A stretch of 64,000 nt of DNA from contig CAZCHE010000009.1 of the NCBI GenBank assembly GCA_964498395.1, positions 61,851-125,850 on the forward strand, written 5' to 3'. The position numbers and the translations under genes were made by a program. This document shows positions 33,432-42,718 of this stretch, piece by piece. The first letter of the stretch is position 1; each line of letters opens with the position of its first letter. This stretch comes from Parapedobacter sp964498395 (GTDB lineage: Bacteria > Bacteroidota > Bacteroidia > Sphingobacteriales > Sphingobacteriaceae). Under the pieces are notes generated by a model that saw only the letters and a program-made list of their open reading frames with translations, searched no databases and was not told the DNA's origin.

Positions 33432-35294
33432 TTAGGCAACTAATTCTTCCGTTGATTTGTCCTTTTCGGCAATATCAACCTCAACCCGTAAGTTATTGAC
33501 GATATGTTTTTGTCGATCAGGTGTATTTTTACCCATGTAATATTCCAACAGTTGGATGATCTTTTGGTCTTTGGATAGAATAACGGGGTCTAGGCGCATA
33601 TCTTTGCCAATGAATAACCCAAATTCTTCCGGGGAAATTTCCCCTAATCCTTTGAAACGGGTAATTTCGGGTTTGCTGCCCAGTTTTTGTATCGCCCGTT
33701 GGCGCTCTTCATCACTATAGCAATAGATGGTTTCCTTTTTATTGCGTACGCGGAAAAGGGGTGTTTGCAGGATGGATACATGGCCGGCCTTGACGAGATC
33801 GGGAAAAAACTGCAGGAAGAACGTCATCAGCAATAACCGGATGTGCATCCCGTCAACGTCGGCATCGGTGGCGATGACAATGTTGTTGTAGCGCAACCCG
33901 TCCAGTCCATCTTCGATGTTGAGGGCATGTTGCAGCAGGTTAAACTCTTCGTTTTCATAGACCACTTTTTTGGTGAGGCCGAATGCGTTGAGCGGCTTCC
34001 CTTTCAGGCTAAATACCCCTTGGGTCTGCACATCCCGCGATTTGGTAATGGAGCCACTGGCCGAGTCACCCTCCGTGATAAAGAGTGTGGTCTCTTGGGC
34101 ACGTTCATGCTTGTCGCCATAGTGGATTTTGCAATCACGCAATTTACGGTTATGCAGAGAGGCTTTTTTGGCCCGCTCGTTGGCTAGTTTCTTGATACCG
34201 GCAATGTCTTTCCGCTCGCGTTCGGATTGCAGGATACGTTTCAACAACGCATCTGCGGTGTCCGAATATTTATGGAGGTAGTCATCAAGCGCTTTCTTAA
34301 CGAAATCATTGATAAATGTACGTACGGAAGGACCTTCGGGGCCGATATTCTGTGACCCGAGTTTCGTTTTTGTTTGGGATTCGAAGACAGGTTCCTGTAC
34401 CTTAATAGCAATCGCCCCGATGATGGATGCCCGGACATCGGAAGCGTCGAAATCCTTTTTGTAAAATTCACGAATGGTTTTCACCACGGCTTCTCGGAAA
34501 GCGGCTTGGTGTGTGCCTCCCTGTGTGGTGTGCTGGCCGTTGACAAACGAATAATATTCTTCCCCATACTGCTGACCATGGGTGATAGCGATCTCGATAT
34601 CATCCCCTTTGAGGTGGATGATGGGGTAACGCATGGACTCCGCATCGATATTGCGTTCCAACAAGTCTTTTAGACCGTTCTCCGAGATGAATTTCTGCCC
34701 ATTGAAATTGATGGTTAGCCCCGAATTGAGGAAAACATAGTTCCAGATCATGTTTTCCACAAATTCCAGACGGTAGTGGTAATGCCTGAAAATACTGTCG
34801 TCTGGATAAAATGTCACCGCCGTACCATTGCGCTGCGTAGTGGTTTTTTCCTCGTCCTGGAGTAGATCCCCTTTGCTAAATTCGGCAATACGTGTTTTTC
34901 CGTCACGGTACGATTGTACCGTAAACGATGTGGAAAGTGCATTGACGGCCTTGGTACCCACACCGTTAAGACCTACTGATTTTTGGAATGCTTTGCTATC
35001 GTATTTACCTCCGGTGTTAATCTTGGACACGACATCCACCACCGATCCGATGGGAATGCCCCGACCATAGTCGCGCACGGATACTTTGTGTTCGTTGACC
35101 GTGATTTCAATGGTCTTTCCAGCGCCCATGACAAATTCGTCAATGGAGTTGTCAACCACTTCCTTGAGCAGCACATATATCCCATCATCGTAAGCAGAAC
35201 CATCACCTAGTTTGCCGATGTACATCCCCGGACGTAGCCGGATGTGCTCTTTCCAATCAAGTGAACGTATACTATCTTCGGTGTATGCTGTCAT
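33432..35294 (-). CDS. parE: DNA topoisomerase IV subunit B (ParE)
   Basis: 620 residues. The GHKL ATPase has KEVVDNSIDEF (about 44-54), DYGRGIPIG (about 74-82) and VGLNGVGTKAVNALS (about 106-120). The TOPRIM domain has EGDSASGS (about 405-412) and DADVDGMHIR (about 473-482). Length (about 620 rather than about 650-800) and the GLNGVG/SKINTGGKYDSKAFQKS region favour ParE over GyrB. With ParC (not in the window) it decatenates daughter chromosomes. A heptamer array fills the space before it. Confidence 0.92.
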   Translation of the reverse strand: MTAYTEDSIRSLDWKEHIRLRPGMYIGKLGDGSAYDDGIYVLLKEVVDNSIDEFVMGAGKTIEITVNEHKVSVRDYGRGIPIGSVVDVVSKINTGGKYDSKAFQKSVGLNGVGTKAVNALSTSFTVQSYRDGKTRIAEFSKGDLLQDEEKTTTQRNGTAVTFYPDDSIFRHYHYRLEFVENMIWNYVFLNSGLTINFNGQKFISENGLKDLLERNIDAESMRYPIIHLKGDDIEIAITHGQQYGEEYYSFVNGQHTTQGGTHQAAFREAVVKTIREFYKKDFDASDVRASIIGAIAIKVQEPVFESQTKTKLGSQNIGPEGPSVRTFINDFVKKALDDYLHKYSDTADALLKRILQSERERKDIAGIKKLANERAKKASLHNRKLRDCKIHYGDKHERAQETTLFITEGDSASGSITKSRDVQTQGVFSLKGKPLNAFGLTKKVVYENEEFNLLQHALNIEDGLDGLRYNNIVIATDADVDGMHIRLLLMTFFLQFFPDLVKAGHVSILQTPLFRVRNKKETIYCYSDEERQRAIQKLGSKPEITRFKGLGEISPEEFGLFIGKDMRLDPVILSKDQKIIQLLEYYMGKNTPDRQKHIVNNLRVEVDIAEKDKSTEELVA

Positions 35295-35325
35295 TTTTAC
35301 GCAGTGTATTAGCTATCAGTTATCA

Positions 35326-35416
35326 GACTTCCGCCTTCGGACTTCGGACTTCGGTCTTCCGTCTCCCGTCTTCGGCCCTCCGTCTCCCGTCTCCCGTCTT
35401 CGGCCCTCCGTCTCCG
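35326..35416. repeat. Thirteen-unit heptamer array between the M28 peptidase gene and parE
   Basis: Thirteen consecutive 7-bp units without a slip, consensus G-N-C-T/C-T/C-C-G/C: for example GACTTCC, GCCTTCG, GTCTCCC, GCCCTCC. The array ends at the base before the M28 stop codon. The minus-strand transcript would carry a purine-rich repeat (GGGAGAC, CGAAGAC). Confidence 0.9.
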
Positions 35417-36994
35417 TTACGGTTTATTGGAATCCACCACCAAACGCTGATCTCGATTGGCGATTTCCCAAGCTGTGTGGAATACCAACCGGGTGCGTTT
35501 AGCCATCATGTCGAAATCGATTTTATCCACGGTATCTTCCGGGGTGTGGTAATGCGGGTGCAATCCACTGAAATAAAAGATAACCGGAATACCATGTTTG
35601 GCAAAATTATATTGGTCGGAGCGATAATAAATACGCAATTCGTCATTGGGATCGTCGTACATATAATCCAATTCCATGTGCGTATAATCGGCATTGGCGT
35701 TTTCGTTGATGGTATACAATTCCGAACTGAGTTTATCGGCACCGATGACATGGATATAGTTATGGTTGCCACGGAGGTGTTTATCATCGATACGGCCGAT
35801 CATATCCATATTGAGGTTTACCACCGTGCTGGCGAGTGGAAATACCGGGTAGCGGGTGTAGTAGTCAGAACCAAGCAGCCCTTTCTCTTCCGCAGTATAA
35901 GCGATGAAGAGCATGCTGCGACGGGGACCGTTGCCATCCGCCTTGGCTTTCGCAAATGCGCGCGCTACTTCCAAAACCCCTACCGTACCTGACCCATTGT
36001 CATCTGCGCCGTAGTAGATCGTGCCGTCTTCACTTTTGCCGTCGTGGTCATAGTGTCCGGTGATGACGACCAACTCGTCTTTCAGATCCGAGCCTTCCAG
36101 GTAACCCAATACGTTATCTGAGGTAAATGGTACGACAGATGAACCAAAAGTGGTATTGAGCGTAGCTTTGATGGCTTTGCTTTGGGCTTTTTTGGTTTCG
36201 GCAACGGCTTTCTTGAATTGCTCAACCGAGGTTTTAGACTTTTGCAGGATAAAATCGGCAATTTCGGTAGAGATGTTGGCAACGGGTACTTGACTGGAAG
36301 CACCGGCGACGTCTACATTATCTTCCAACGTAATGCGTGGACGAGTTAGGCGTGATCCAAAACGTTGGAGGGTCTCTTTCACCCCACTTGACGCGGCAAG
36401 GATGAGACTCGGGTTCTTTGCCGTAATGGCCTGTAGGCGTTTATTACGCGAAGCCGTCCATTCTGATGGGGTTTCACTGCCTGTGATCAGTGAGACGCCA
36501 TTAGCATCGGTGGGTTCTCCTTCATTGATGAGTAGCACCACTTTGCCCGAAATATCGAGCCCTTGAAGGTCGTCGTAGTTGCTTTCACTGATGCCATAGC
36601 CAATGAAGACAATTTCCTTGGTATTGATGGTGGTCTCGGGGCCAGACCCGATGAAGTAGAAGTCTTTACCATTGGTAAACGTCTTGCCATTGGCCACGAA
36701 TTTGCCAACACCGAAGTTGACATAAGCCAATTTCACTGGTTGGTAATATGAACCATCCACGGGGCCGGTTAATCCCAGCTTCTTGAATTCTTCAGCAATG
36801 TAAGCCGCCGCTTTTTCACCGCCGGCTTCACCCGTGCCACGCCCTTCATACTCAGCCGAGGCCAATATGGAAAGGTGCGCATGTGCGCTTTCGGGGGTTA
36901 GTTCTGCAGCATATTTTAACTGCGTCGGATTCTGGGCCATGATGCAACTGCAAAAGGCCGGAATCAAGAAAAGCATGGATAATATACGTCTCAT
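35417..36994 (-). CDS. Secreted M28-family zinc aminopeptidase
   Basis: 525 residues. A signal peptide (about 1-20, ending CIMAQ) is followed by a protease-associated-type insert (about 110-260) and the M28 catalytic domain. Two-zinc ligands and catalytic acids are visible: TGHYDHDG (about 313), YYGADDNGSGT (about 325-335), IAYTAEEKGLLGSDYY (about 361), NMDMIGR (about 391) and PHYHTPEDT (about 485). It should cleave N-terminal residues from peptides in the periplasm or outside. It starts 32 bases downstream of rpiB. Confidence 0.93.
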   Translation of the reverse strand: MRRILSMLFLIPAFCSCIMAQNPTQLKYAAELTPESAHAHLSILASAEYEGRGTGEAGGEKAAAYIAEEFKKLGLTGPVDGSYYQPVKLAYVNFGVGKFVANGKTFTNGKDFYFIGSGPETTINTKEIVFIGYGISESNYDDLQGLDISGKVVLLINEGEPTDANGVSLITGSETPSEWTASRNKRLQAITAKNPSLILAASSGVKETLQRFGSRLTRPRITLEDNVDVAGASSQVPVANISTEIADFILQKSKTSVEQFKKAVAETKKAQSKAIKATLNTTFGSSVVPFTSDNVLGYLEGSDLKDELVVITGHYDHDGKSEDGTIYYGADDNGSGTVGVLEVARAFAKAKADGNGPRRSMLFIAYTAEEKGLLGSDYYTRYPVFPLASTVVNLNMDMIGRIDDKHLRGNHNYIHVIGADKLSSELYTINENANADYTHMELDYMYDDPNDELRIYYRSDQYNFAKHGIPVIFYFSGLHPHYHTPEDTVDKIDFDMMAKRTRLVFHTAWEIANRDQRLVVDSNKP

Positions 36995-37026
36995 AATGCG
37001 TTTTTTAATAAGTTAGTTTTTTGTTT

Positions 37027-37467
37027 TCAGCAGGATATCTTTCCTACCCTGTTGGCGTGTCGCCCGCCCTCAAAGTCGGTAGTTAAAAAGGTGTTGACAA
37101 TAGTTTTGGCTAGTTCAATATCAATGAATCTGGCGGGAATGCACACCACATTGGCATCATTGTGTTGGCGGGCGAGGGCAGCTAATTCTTCTTGCCAACA
37201 GATGGCAGCGCGTATGCCTTGGTGCTTATTCGCCGTGATGGCTACCCCATTGGCACTACCGCACACCAGGATGCCCTGGTCAGCCTCACCTAGCTCCACT
37301 GCCGATGCTACGGGATGCGCAAAATCGGGATAGTCAACGGAATCTGCGGTATAGGTGCCGAAATCGTTGACGGTGTACCCGGCTTCTTCAAGAAATTGAA
37401 CCAGCGCAGATTTATATTCAAAACCGGCATGGTCACCTCCTATGGCAATTTTCTTTGGTGTTGTCAT
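37027..37467 (-). CDS. rpiB: Ribose-5-phosphate isomerase B
   Basis: 146 residues from the ATG at 37467 (MTTPKKIAIGGDHAGFEYK). It interconverts ribose-5-phosphate and ribulose-5-phosphate. RpiB/LacAB motifs are GGDHAGFEYK (about 9-18), VDYPDFAHPVA (about 44-54), LVCGSANGVAITANKHQGIRAA (about 66-87) with the catalytic Cys, and NDANVVCIPARF (about 102-113). It is 25 bases after tatC. Confidence 0.95.
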   Translation of the reverse strand: MTTPKKIAIGGDHAGFEYKSALVQFLEEAGYTVNDFGTYTADSVDYPDFAHPVASAVELGEADQGILVCGSANGVAITANKHQGIRAAICWQEELAALARQHNDANVVCIPARFIDIELAKTIVNTFLTTDFEGGRHANRVGKISC

Positions 37468-37492
37468 GGTTAAACTATTCACGTTACTGATA

Positions 37493-38368
37493 TTATCCTT
37501 GATAAAAATCTACTTCAGCCTTCATCCGCTTCTTATGCACCCGGGCCGCCACGACGATGCTCAGCTCGTACAAGAGGAACATCGGGAAGCTCACGGTCAG
37601 CATGGTGATGATATCTGGGGTAGGGGTGATGATGGCGGCAATGAGCAAGATGATCACCACCGCATAACGACGTGTCGACCGCATGAATTGTGGGGTCATG
37701 ATGCCTATCTTGGATAGGACGAAAATAACGATGGGCAATTCAAACACGATGCCGCATCCTAGTGCCAGTGTCGCAACGAACGAGAGGTAATTGCTGATCG
37801 TGATGGTATTCGATATTTCGTCACTAATGGAATAATTAGCAAGGAAATTCATCGCTAAGGGCACCACAATGTAATAGCCAAACATGACCCCCAATATGAA
37901 CAGTAAAGTAGCATAAAAGACAAAACCACTTGCCGATTTGCGTTCAAGTTCGGTCAATGCCGGCTTCACGAACAGCCACACTTCATACAGTAGGTACGGA
38001 AAACCAAGCATCACCGCAATCAGTAGGGACGAGTTGATCTGCATGATAAACTGGCCGGCCATTTGGGTATTGATGATAGTTCCCGGCACTTCTGTGACGC
38101 AGAAATCAGGGATGTTCACCCAGTCAGCTATTTTGCACATCATCCGATAGGTCCAGAAATCCGGGCTTTTAGGCCCCATGATGATGTCATCAAAAATGAA
38201 GTCGTAGAACGCGAAAGCGAGTATCATGAAGATGACAACAGCGATAGCCGACCGGATCAAATGCCATCGAAGTACTTCAAGGTGGTCGAAAAATGACATT
38301 TCGGCCTCTAGATTCTTGCCCTTATTCTTGATGGTTTCAATCAGTTTCTTTCCGGATAATTTGCTCAT
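37493..38368 (-). CDS. tatC: Sec-independent (Tat) translocase subunit TatC
   Basis: 291 residues from the ATG at 38368 (MSKLSGKKLIETIKNKG). Six membrane helices are expected; EMSFFDHLEVLRWHLIRS (about 22-39) is the signal-peptide receptor motif, and VKPALTELERKSASGFVFYATLLFILGVMFGYYIVVP (about 144-180) is typical. TatC receives twin-arginine substrates; one candidate here is the Gfo/Idh/MocA protein at 11293. No tatA lies nearby. A terminator and an overlapping -7 element separate it from accC. Confidence 0.96.
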   Translation of the reverse strand: MSKLSGKKLIETIKNKGKNLEAEMSFFDHLEVLRWHLIRSAIAVVIFMILAFAFYDFIFDDIIMGPKSPDFWTYRMMCKIADWVNIPDFCVTEVPGTIINTQMAGQFIMQINSSLLIAVMLGFPYLLYEVWLFVKPALTELERKSASGFVFYATLLFILGVMFGYYIVVPLAMNFLANYSISDEISNTITISNYLSFVATLALGCGIVFELPIVIFVLSKIGIMTPQFMRSTRRYAVVIILLIAAIITPTPDIITMLTVSFPMFLLYELSIVVAARVHKKRMKAEVDFYQG

Positions 38369-38375
38369 GGTAACT

Positions 38376-38420
38376 ATAAAAAACAAAAATACCATTCTAT
38401 TTGATAAGAATGGTATTTAC
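38376..38420 (-). terminator. Terminator of the fatty-acid gene cluster, overlapping a tatC -7 element
   Basis: A perfect 12-bp stem (38387-38398 and 38407-38418) is followed on the minus strand by TTTTTGTTTTTT. It lies 17 bases after the accC stop. The minus-strand TATTTTTG at 38384-38391, a TAnnTTTG match, overlaps the foot of the stem and could start tatC transcription about 12 bases later. Confidence 0.8.
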
Positions 38421-38436
38421 GATAAGGATATTGCAT

Positions 38437-39777
38437 TTACTCGCTTAAATCAAATGTTTCCATAAACTTCGTAGTGAAGTTGCCCGCCCTGAAATTAGGG
38501 TCGCGCATCAGCCGAAGGTGTAATGGGATGGTGGTTTTGATACCCTCGATGACAAATTCGCTCAAGGCCCGCTCCATGGTGGATATGGCTTCTTCGCGTG
38601 TTTGGGCCACGCAAATCAGTTTGGCGATCATCGAGTCATAGTTGGCTGGAATCACATAGCCGGAATACGCGTGTGTGTCCACCCGTACACCATGTCCACC
38701 CGGAGAATGGAAATTGGTGATTTTACCGGGCGAAGGCCTGAAGTTGTTAAACGGATCCTCGGCATTGATTCGGCATTCAATGGCATGCATGGTCGGCTCG
38801 TAATTGTTGCCCGAAATGGGGATGCCGGCAGCCACTTTTATTTGTTCCTTGATGAGGTCGAAGTTGATGACCTCTTCGGTAACCGGATGCTCTACCTGGA
38901 TACGGGTATTCATCTCCATGAAGTAGAAGTTGCGGTGTTTGTCGACCAAAAACTCAATCGTACCGGCACCTTCATAGTTAACCGCTTTGGCACCTTTGAT
39001 GGCAGCCTCACCCATTTCGCGGCGTAGTTCCGGTGTGATGAATGGGGACGGCGCCTCCTCGATCAATTTTTGGTGGCGACGCTGTATCGAGCAATCGCGT
39101 TCGGAAAGGTGGCATACGGTGCCGTATTGGTCGCCTACGATTTGTATTTCGATATGGCGGGGATCTTCCACGAATTTCTCCAGGTAAATACCATCGTTGC
39201 CGAAGGCTGCACCTGCTTCCTGACGGGCAGAATCCCAAGCCGGTTCAAACTCTTCGTCTTTCCAGACGATACGCATCCCGCGCCCTCCGCCCCCGGCAGT
39301 AGCCTTCAGGATGACCGGATAGCCAATCTCTTTGGCGATCTGGATGCCTTCCTTAACATCCTTAACCAAGCCTTCGGAACCGGGGATGGTCGGAACACCG
39401 GCATTTTTCATGGTTTCCTTTGCAGAGGCTTTGTCGCCCATTTGTTCGATCTGCTCGGCGGTAGCTCCAATGAATTTGATGCCATATTGCCTGCATATCG
39501 ATGAAAACCGTGCATTTTCAGAGAGAAATCCATATCCGGGGTGAATGGCGTCTGCATTGGTCACTTCCGCTGCGGATATGATATTCGGGATGTTGAGGTA
39601 AGAGTCTTTACTGGGTGGGGGGCCTATGCAAACGGCTTCGTCAGCAAAACGTACATGGAGGCTGTCACGGTCGGCAGTGGAATACACCGCCACACTTTTG
39701 ATGCCCATCTCCTTGCAGGTGCGGATGATGCGCAATGCAATTTCCCCTCGGTTAGCTATCAGTATTTTTTTGAACAT
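38437..39777 (-). CDS. accC: Biotin carboxylase subunit of acetyl-CoA carboxylase
   Basis: 446 residues, the family length. It carboxylates biotin on AccB with ATP and bicarbonate. It starts MFKKILIANRGEIALRIIRT and has HPGYGFLSEN (about 79-88), the ATP-grasp glycine loop KATAGGGGRGMRI (about 157-169), RDCSIQRRHQKLIEEAPS (about 235-252), EMNTRIQVEHPVTE (about 286-299) and the Arg/Glu active site. accB lies 78 bases upstream. A terminator follows. Confidence 0.97.
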   Translation of the reverse strand: MFKKILIANRGEIALRIIRTCKEMGIKSVAVYSTADRDSLHVRFADEAVCIGPPPSKDSYLNIPNIISAAEVTNADAIHPGYGFLSENARFSSICRQYGIKFIGATAEQIEQMGDKASAKETMKNAGVPTIPGSEGLVKDVKEGIQIAKEIGYPVILKATAGGGGRGMRIVWKDEEFEPAWDSARQEAGAAFGNDGIYLEKFVEDPRHIEIQIVGDQYGTVCHLSERDCSIQRRHQKLIEEAPSPFITPELRREMGEAAIKGAKAVNYEGAGTIEFLVDKHRNFYFMEMNTRIQVEHPVTEEVINFDLIKEQIKVAAGIPISGNNYEPTMHAIECRINAEDPFNNFRPSPGKITNFHSPGGHGVRVDTHAYSGYVIPANYDSMIAKLICVAQTREEAISTMERALSEFVIEGIKTTIPLHLRLMRDPNFRAGNFTTKFMETFDLSE

Positions 39778-39855
39778 GGAATTTGCTATAAATCTATGGG
39801 TAATCAGCTAGCTGATTGACCACTGATGTATGTAAAATGGGTTTAGCGCAGTGGG

Positions 39856-40338
39856 TTATTTCGGCTCAACCAAAAACAAGGGTTGGTCGTACTCCACTGG
39901 CTGGGCATCATCTACCAATATTTTGACAATCTTTCCGGATACATCCGATTCGATTTCATTAAACAGCTTCATCGCTTCTACGATACATACCACTTTGCCC
40001 GCTGTGATGTCATCGCCAACATTCACGAATACCGGTTTGTCTGGACTAGGCGAACGATAGAATGTGCCAATCATGGGTGATTTTATCGTCACGTAGTTTG
40101 ATGAATCGTCGGCTTTGGCGGCAGCGACCGACGGGGCAGCTTCGACCGGTGCGGCAGCTGGTGCGGCTACTTGTGGTATAGGAGCGGGTGCAGGAACCGT
40201 CGGAATCGTCGCCGTTACATATGTTGGCTCCTGGTTTGTTTTTATCGTGATTTTGAAATCTTTCTCCTCGATAGATACTTCATTGACCCCTGATTTAGAG
40301 ACAAACTTAATCAGATCTTGGATTTGTTTGATATCCAT
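39856..40338 (-). CDS. accB: Biotin carboxyl carrier protein of acetyl-CoA carboxylase
   Basis: 160 residues from the ATG at 40338 (MDIKQIQDLIKFVSKSG); another ATG two codons upstream (40344) is possible. The N-terminal helix-rich part is followed by an Ala/Pro-rich flexible linker (about 40-80) and the biotinyl domain (SPMIGTFYRSPSPDKP to the end) with the biotinylated lysine in EAMKLFNEIE (about 124-133). It is paired with accC and has its own promoter upstream. Confidence 0.96.
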   Translation of the reverse strand: MDIKQIQDLIKFVSKSGVNEVSIEEKDFKITIKTNQEPTYVTATIPTVPAPAPIPQVAAPAAAPVEAAPSVAAAKADDSSNYVTIKSPMIGTFYRSPSPDKPVFVNVGDDITAGKVVCIVEAMKLFNEIESDVSGKIVKILVDDAQPVEYDQPLFLVEPK

Positions 40339-40370
40339 GCTCATTGCTTAGTAGGTTTGATAATAAGAAT

Positions 40371-40401
40371 CAAAAATATAATGTAATCTATTATTTAACA
40401 A
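40371..40401 (-). promoter_or_regulatory. Promoter of accB-accC
   Basis: On the minus strand TTG (40399-40401) is followed after 20 bases by TATTTTTG (40371-40378), matching both the -33 and -7 elements. It is 32 bases upstream of the accB start. Confidence 0.65.
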
Positions 40402-40472
40402 TTAAAATTGGCATTTATTTTCCATCACGATCAATTGTTTGCGCAGCGATGGAAAGCACTTGCTCGCTATGA

Positions 40473-41468
40473 TCAGCTTCCGTAAGCCCATTTTAGATAG
40501 ACGGAACCCCATGTAAATCCACCTCCGAATGCAGCCAGTATCAGGTTATCCCCTTTTTTCAGTTGGCTCTCCCATTCCCACAAGCAAAGGGGGATGGTTC
40601 CCGCAGTGGTGTTGCCATAGCGCTGGATATTGACCATTACCTTTTCCTCGCCCACACCCATGCGTTCGGCGGTGGCGTCGATGATGCGTTTATTCGCTTG
40701 GTGTGGAACTAACCAAGCGACGTCATCAGCTGTCAGGTTGTTTCGGTTCATGATATCGGCAGCGACATTGGCCATATTGGTCACCGCAAACTTGAATACC
40801 GTGCGGCCTTCTTGGTAAGCATAATGCATGCCTGCATCCACGGTCTCGTGTGAAGCAGGATAAAGTGAACCCCCGGCTTTGATGTTCAGGTAGGGGCAGC
40901 CCGACCCATCGCTTTTGAGAATGGAATCAATGACACCCAAACCTTCATCATTAGGTTCGAGTAATACGGCACCGCAACCATCGCCAAAGATGATACAGGT
41001 GGTACGGTCTTTATAGTTGATGATGGAGGACATTTTGTCCCCACCCACCACCAAGACCTTTTTATGCATGCCCGATTCGATGAATTGGGCACCGGTGGTT
41101 AGGCCAAAGAGAAAGCCTGAGCAGGCCGCTTGCAAGTCGTATCCCCATGCGTTAACGGCTCCTATCTTATCAGCGAGGATATTGGCAGTAGCGGGAAAGG
41201 GCATGTCAGGCGATACCGTGCAGAAAATAATCAGGTCGATTTCTTCCGCCCCAATCCCTCGTTTTTCCAACAAGCCTTTTACAGCAGGTACTGCCATGTC
41301 GGATGTGGCTTTTCCTTCACCCTTCAAAATCCTGCGTTCCTTGATGCCAGTACGTGTCGTGATCCACTCGTCGTTTGTATCAACCATGGTCTCGAGTTCC
41401 TGGTTGGTGAGGATATAGTCAGGTACGTAACCGTTTACGGCCGTAATGGCAGCATGAATTTTTGACAT
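40473..41468 (-). CDS. fabH: Beta-ketoacyl-ACP synthase III (FabH)
   Basis: 331 residues. It condenses acetyl-CoA (or branched starters) with malonyl-ACP to begin fatty-acid synthesis. The Cys-His-Asn triad is visible: LQAACSGFLFGL (Cys about 114), WLVPHQANKRIIDA (His about 250) and RYGNTTAGTIPL (Asn about 282). NDEWITTRTGIKERRIL (about 32-48) is the FabH signature. It follows plsX by 9 bases. Confidence 0.97.
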   Translation of the reverse strand: MSKIHAAITAVNGYVPDYILTNQELETMVDTNDEWITTRTGIKERRILKGEGKATSDMAVPAVKGLLEKRGIGAEEIDLIIFCTVSPDMPFPATANILADKIGAVNAWGYDLQAACSGFLFGLTTGAQFIESGMHKKVLVVGGDKMSSIINYKDRTTCIIFGDGCGAVLLEPNDEGLGVIDSILKSDGSGCPYLNIKAGGSLYPASHETVDAGMHYAYQEGRTVFKFAVTNMANVAADIMNRNNLTADDVAWLVPHQANKRIIDATAERMGVGEEKVMVNIQRYGNTTAGTIPLCLWEWESQLKKGDNLILAAFGGGFTWGSVYLKWAYGS

Positions 41469-41477
41469 AGTAGTTGA

Positions 41478-42416
41478 TTAGTTGAAAGCAGATTTGATTT
41501 TTTCGATAATATGAGATTCAATCATGTTTTTGGATAGCAAAATCATGTTCTTGATGGCCTCGGGGTTAGATATACCGTGGCCGATAATAACGGGGGCATT
41601 TACACCTAGGATAGGGCTTCCTCCGTACCGCTCGTAGTTGAAGCGATCGAAAAACTCATCGGTAAACCCTTTTTTCTTCGTCATCACGTAGAAAGATTCG
41701 GCCATCTTCAATACGACGTTGCCGGTAAAGCCATCTGTAACGATGACATCCACTTCGTCGTTGAATACGTCGCGACCTTCTATGTTGCCAATGAAATTGA
41801 TTCTAGGATTTTGCTTCAGCAATGGGTAAGTGGCTTGGGTAAGCACATTGCCTTTCTCTTCTTCCTCGCCGATATTCAATAAGGCTACGCTTGGCTTTTC
41901 AATGCCGAAAACGTGTTCGACAAACAGACTTCCCAAAACCCCGAACTGCGAAAGCATCTCGGGTTTGCAGTCTGATACGGCACCTACATCCAACAGGATG
42001 CCATAGTCGCTTTTTAGCTTCGGCACATACGTGCCGATCGCCGGACGAATAACACCGGGGATGTTTTTTACACTTAACACTGCCCCGACGAGCATGGCCC
42101 CTGTACTCCCAGCGGATGAAAAAGAGTCGATCGCCCCTTCCTTCAGCAGTTGGAACCCCTTGCTAATGCTGGAGTTCGGCTTTTGGGCAATGGCTTTGGT
42201 CGGGTGCTCGCCCATACCGATGTGGTCTGGCGCGTGTACGTATTCAAAAAAAGCAGGGTCTTCCCCTGCTTGTTCAATGTGTTGTTTAGCAATGTCTTGG
42301 TCGCCAATGAGGACGATTTTCTGATTTTCCGAAAGTTGTTTTGATGCCAAAATCGCCCCATCTATTGCGGCTTCAGGCGCAAAATCACCACCCAATATGT
42401 CTAAACCAATCTTCAT
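41478..42416 (-). CDS. plsX: Phosphate acyltransferase PlsX
   Basis: 312 residues. It makes acyl-phosphate from acyl-ACP for phospholipid synthesis. Signatures are IGLDILGGDFAPEAAIDGA (N-terminus), SSAGSTGAMLVGAV (about 100-113), LLDVGAVSDCKPEMLSQFG (about 140-158) and VIVTDGFTGNVVLKMAE (about 228-244). The position rpmF-plsX-fabH is strongly conserved across bacteria. Confidence 0.97.
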   Translation of the reverse strand: MKIGLDILGGDFAPEAAIDGAILASKQLSENQKIVLIGDQDIAKQHIEQAGEDPAFFEYVHAPDHIGMGEHPTKAIAQKPNSSISKGFQLLKEGAIDSFSSAGSTGAMLVGAVLSVKNIPGVIRPAIGTYVPKLKSDYGILLDVGAVSDCKPEMLSQFGVLGSLFVEHVFGIEKPSVALLNIGEEEEKGNVLTQATYPLLKQNPRINFIGNIEGRDVFNDEVDVIVTDGFTGNVVLKMAESFYVMTKKKGFTDEFFDRFNYERYGGSPILGVNAPVIIGHGISNPEAIKNMILLSKNMIESHIIEKIKSAFN

Positions 42417-42518
42417 CCGTTATTGTTTTTCAATCCAATAATACGCAAAAACATCCCAAATTAACGCATAAAAAATCAGTTATACGCAATGGGATGTTTA
42501 ATTTTTTGAAAGGTCAAT

Positions 42519-42710
42519 TTAGACTGCGGCAGCGTTTTCGATAATCAGTTTGCCGTTGTAATAAAGGTTGCCATCTACCAAATATGCACGGTGTGGCAAG
42601 TGCACAGCGCCTGTTTCCTTGCAAGTCGCCAAGGTAGGCCGTTCAGCTTTATAGTGTGTTCTTCTTTTGTCTCTCCGTGATTTGGAGGTTTTACGTTTTG
42701 GATGTGCCAT
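42519..42710 (-). CDS. rpmF: 50S ribosomal protein L32
   Basis: 63 residues. The N-terminus MAHPKRKTSKSRRDKRRTHY is the L32 signature. Only one Cys (TCKETGAVHLPH) remains of the four-Cys zinc ribbon, so this is the zinc-independent (C-) form. It lies between the DUF177 gene and plsX, the standard place. Confidence 0.97.
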   Translation of the reverse strand: MAHPKRKTSKSRRDKRRTHYKAERPTLATCKETGAVHLPHRAYLVDGNLYYNGKLIIENAAAV

Positions 42711-42718
42711 CTCTTATT

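Noticed and set aside
33432..35294. Annotation as GyrB
   Set aside because: Length, the ATPase-loop region and the C-terminal end fit ParE better. The call would change only if parC were absent from the genome and no other gyrB existed.
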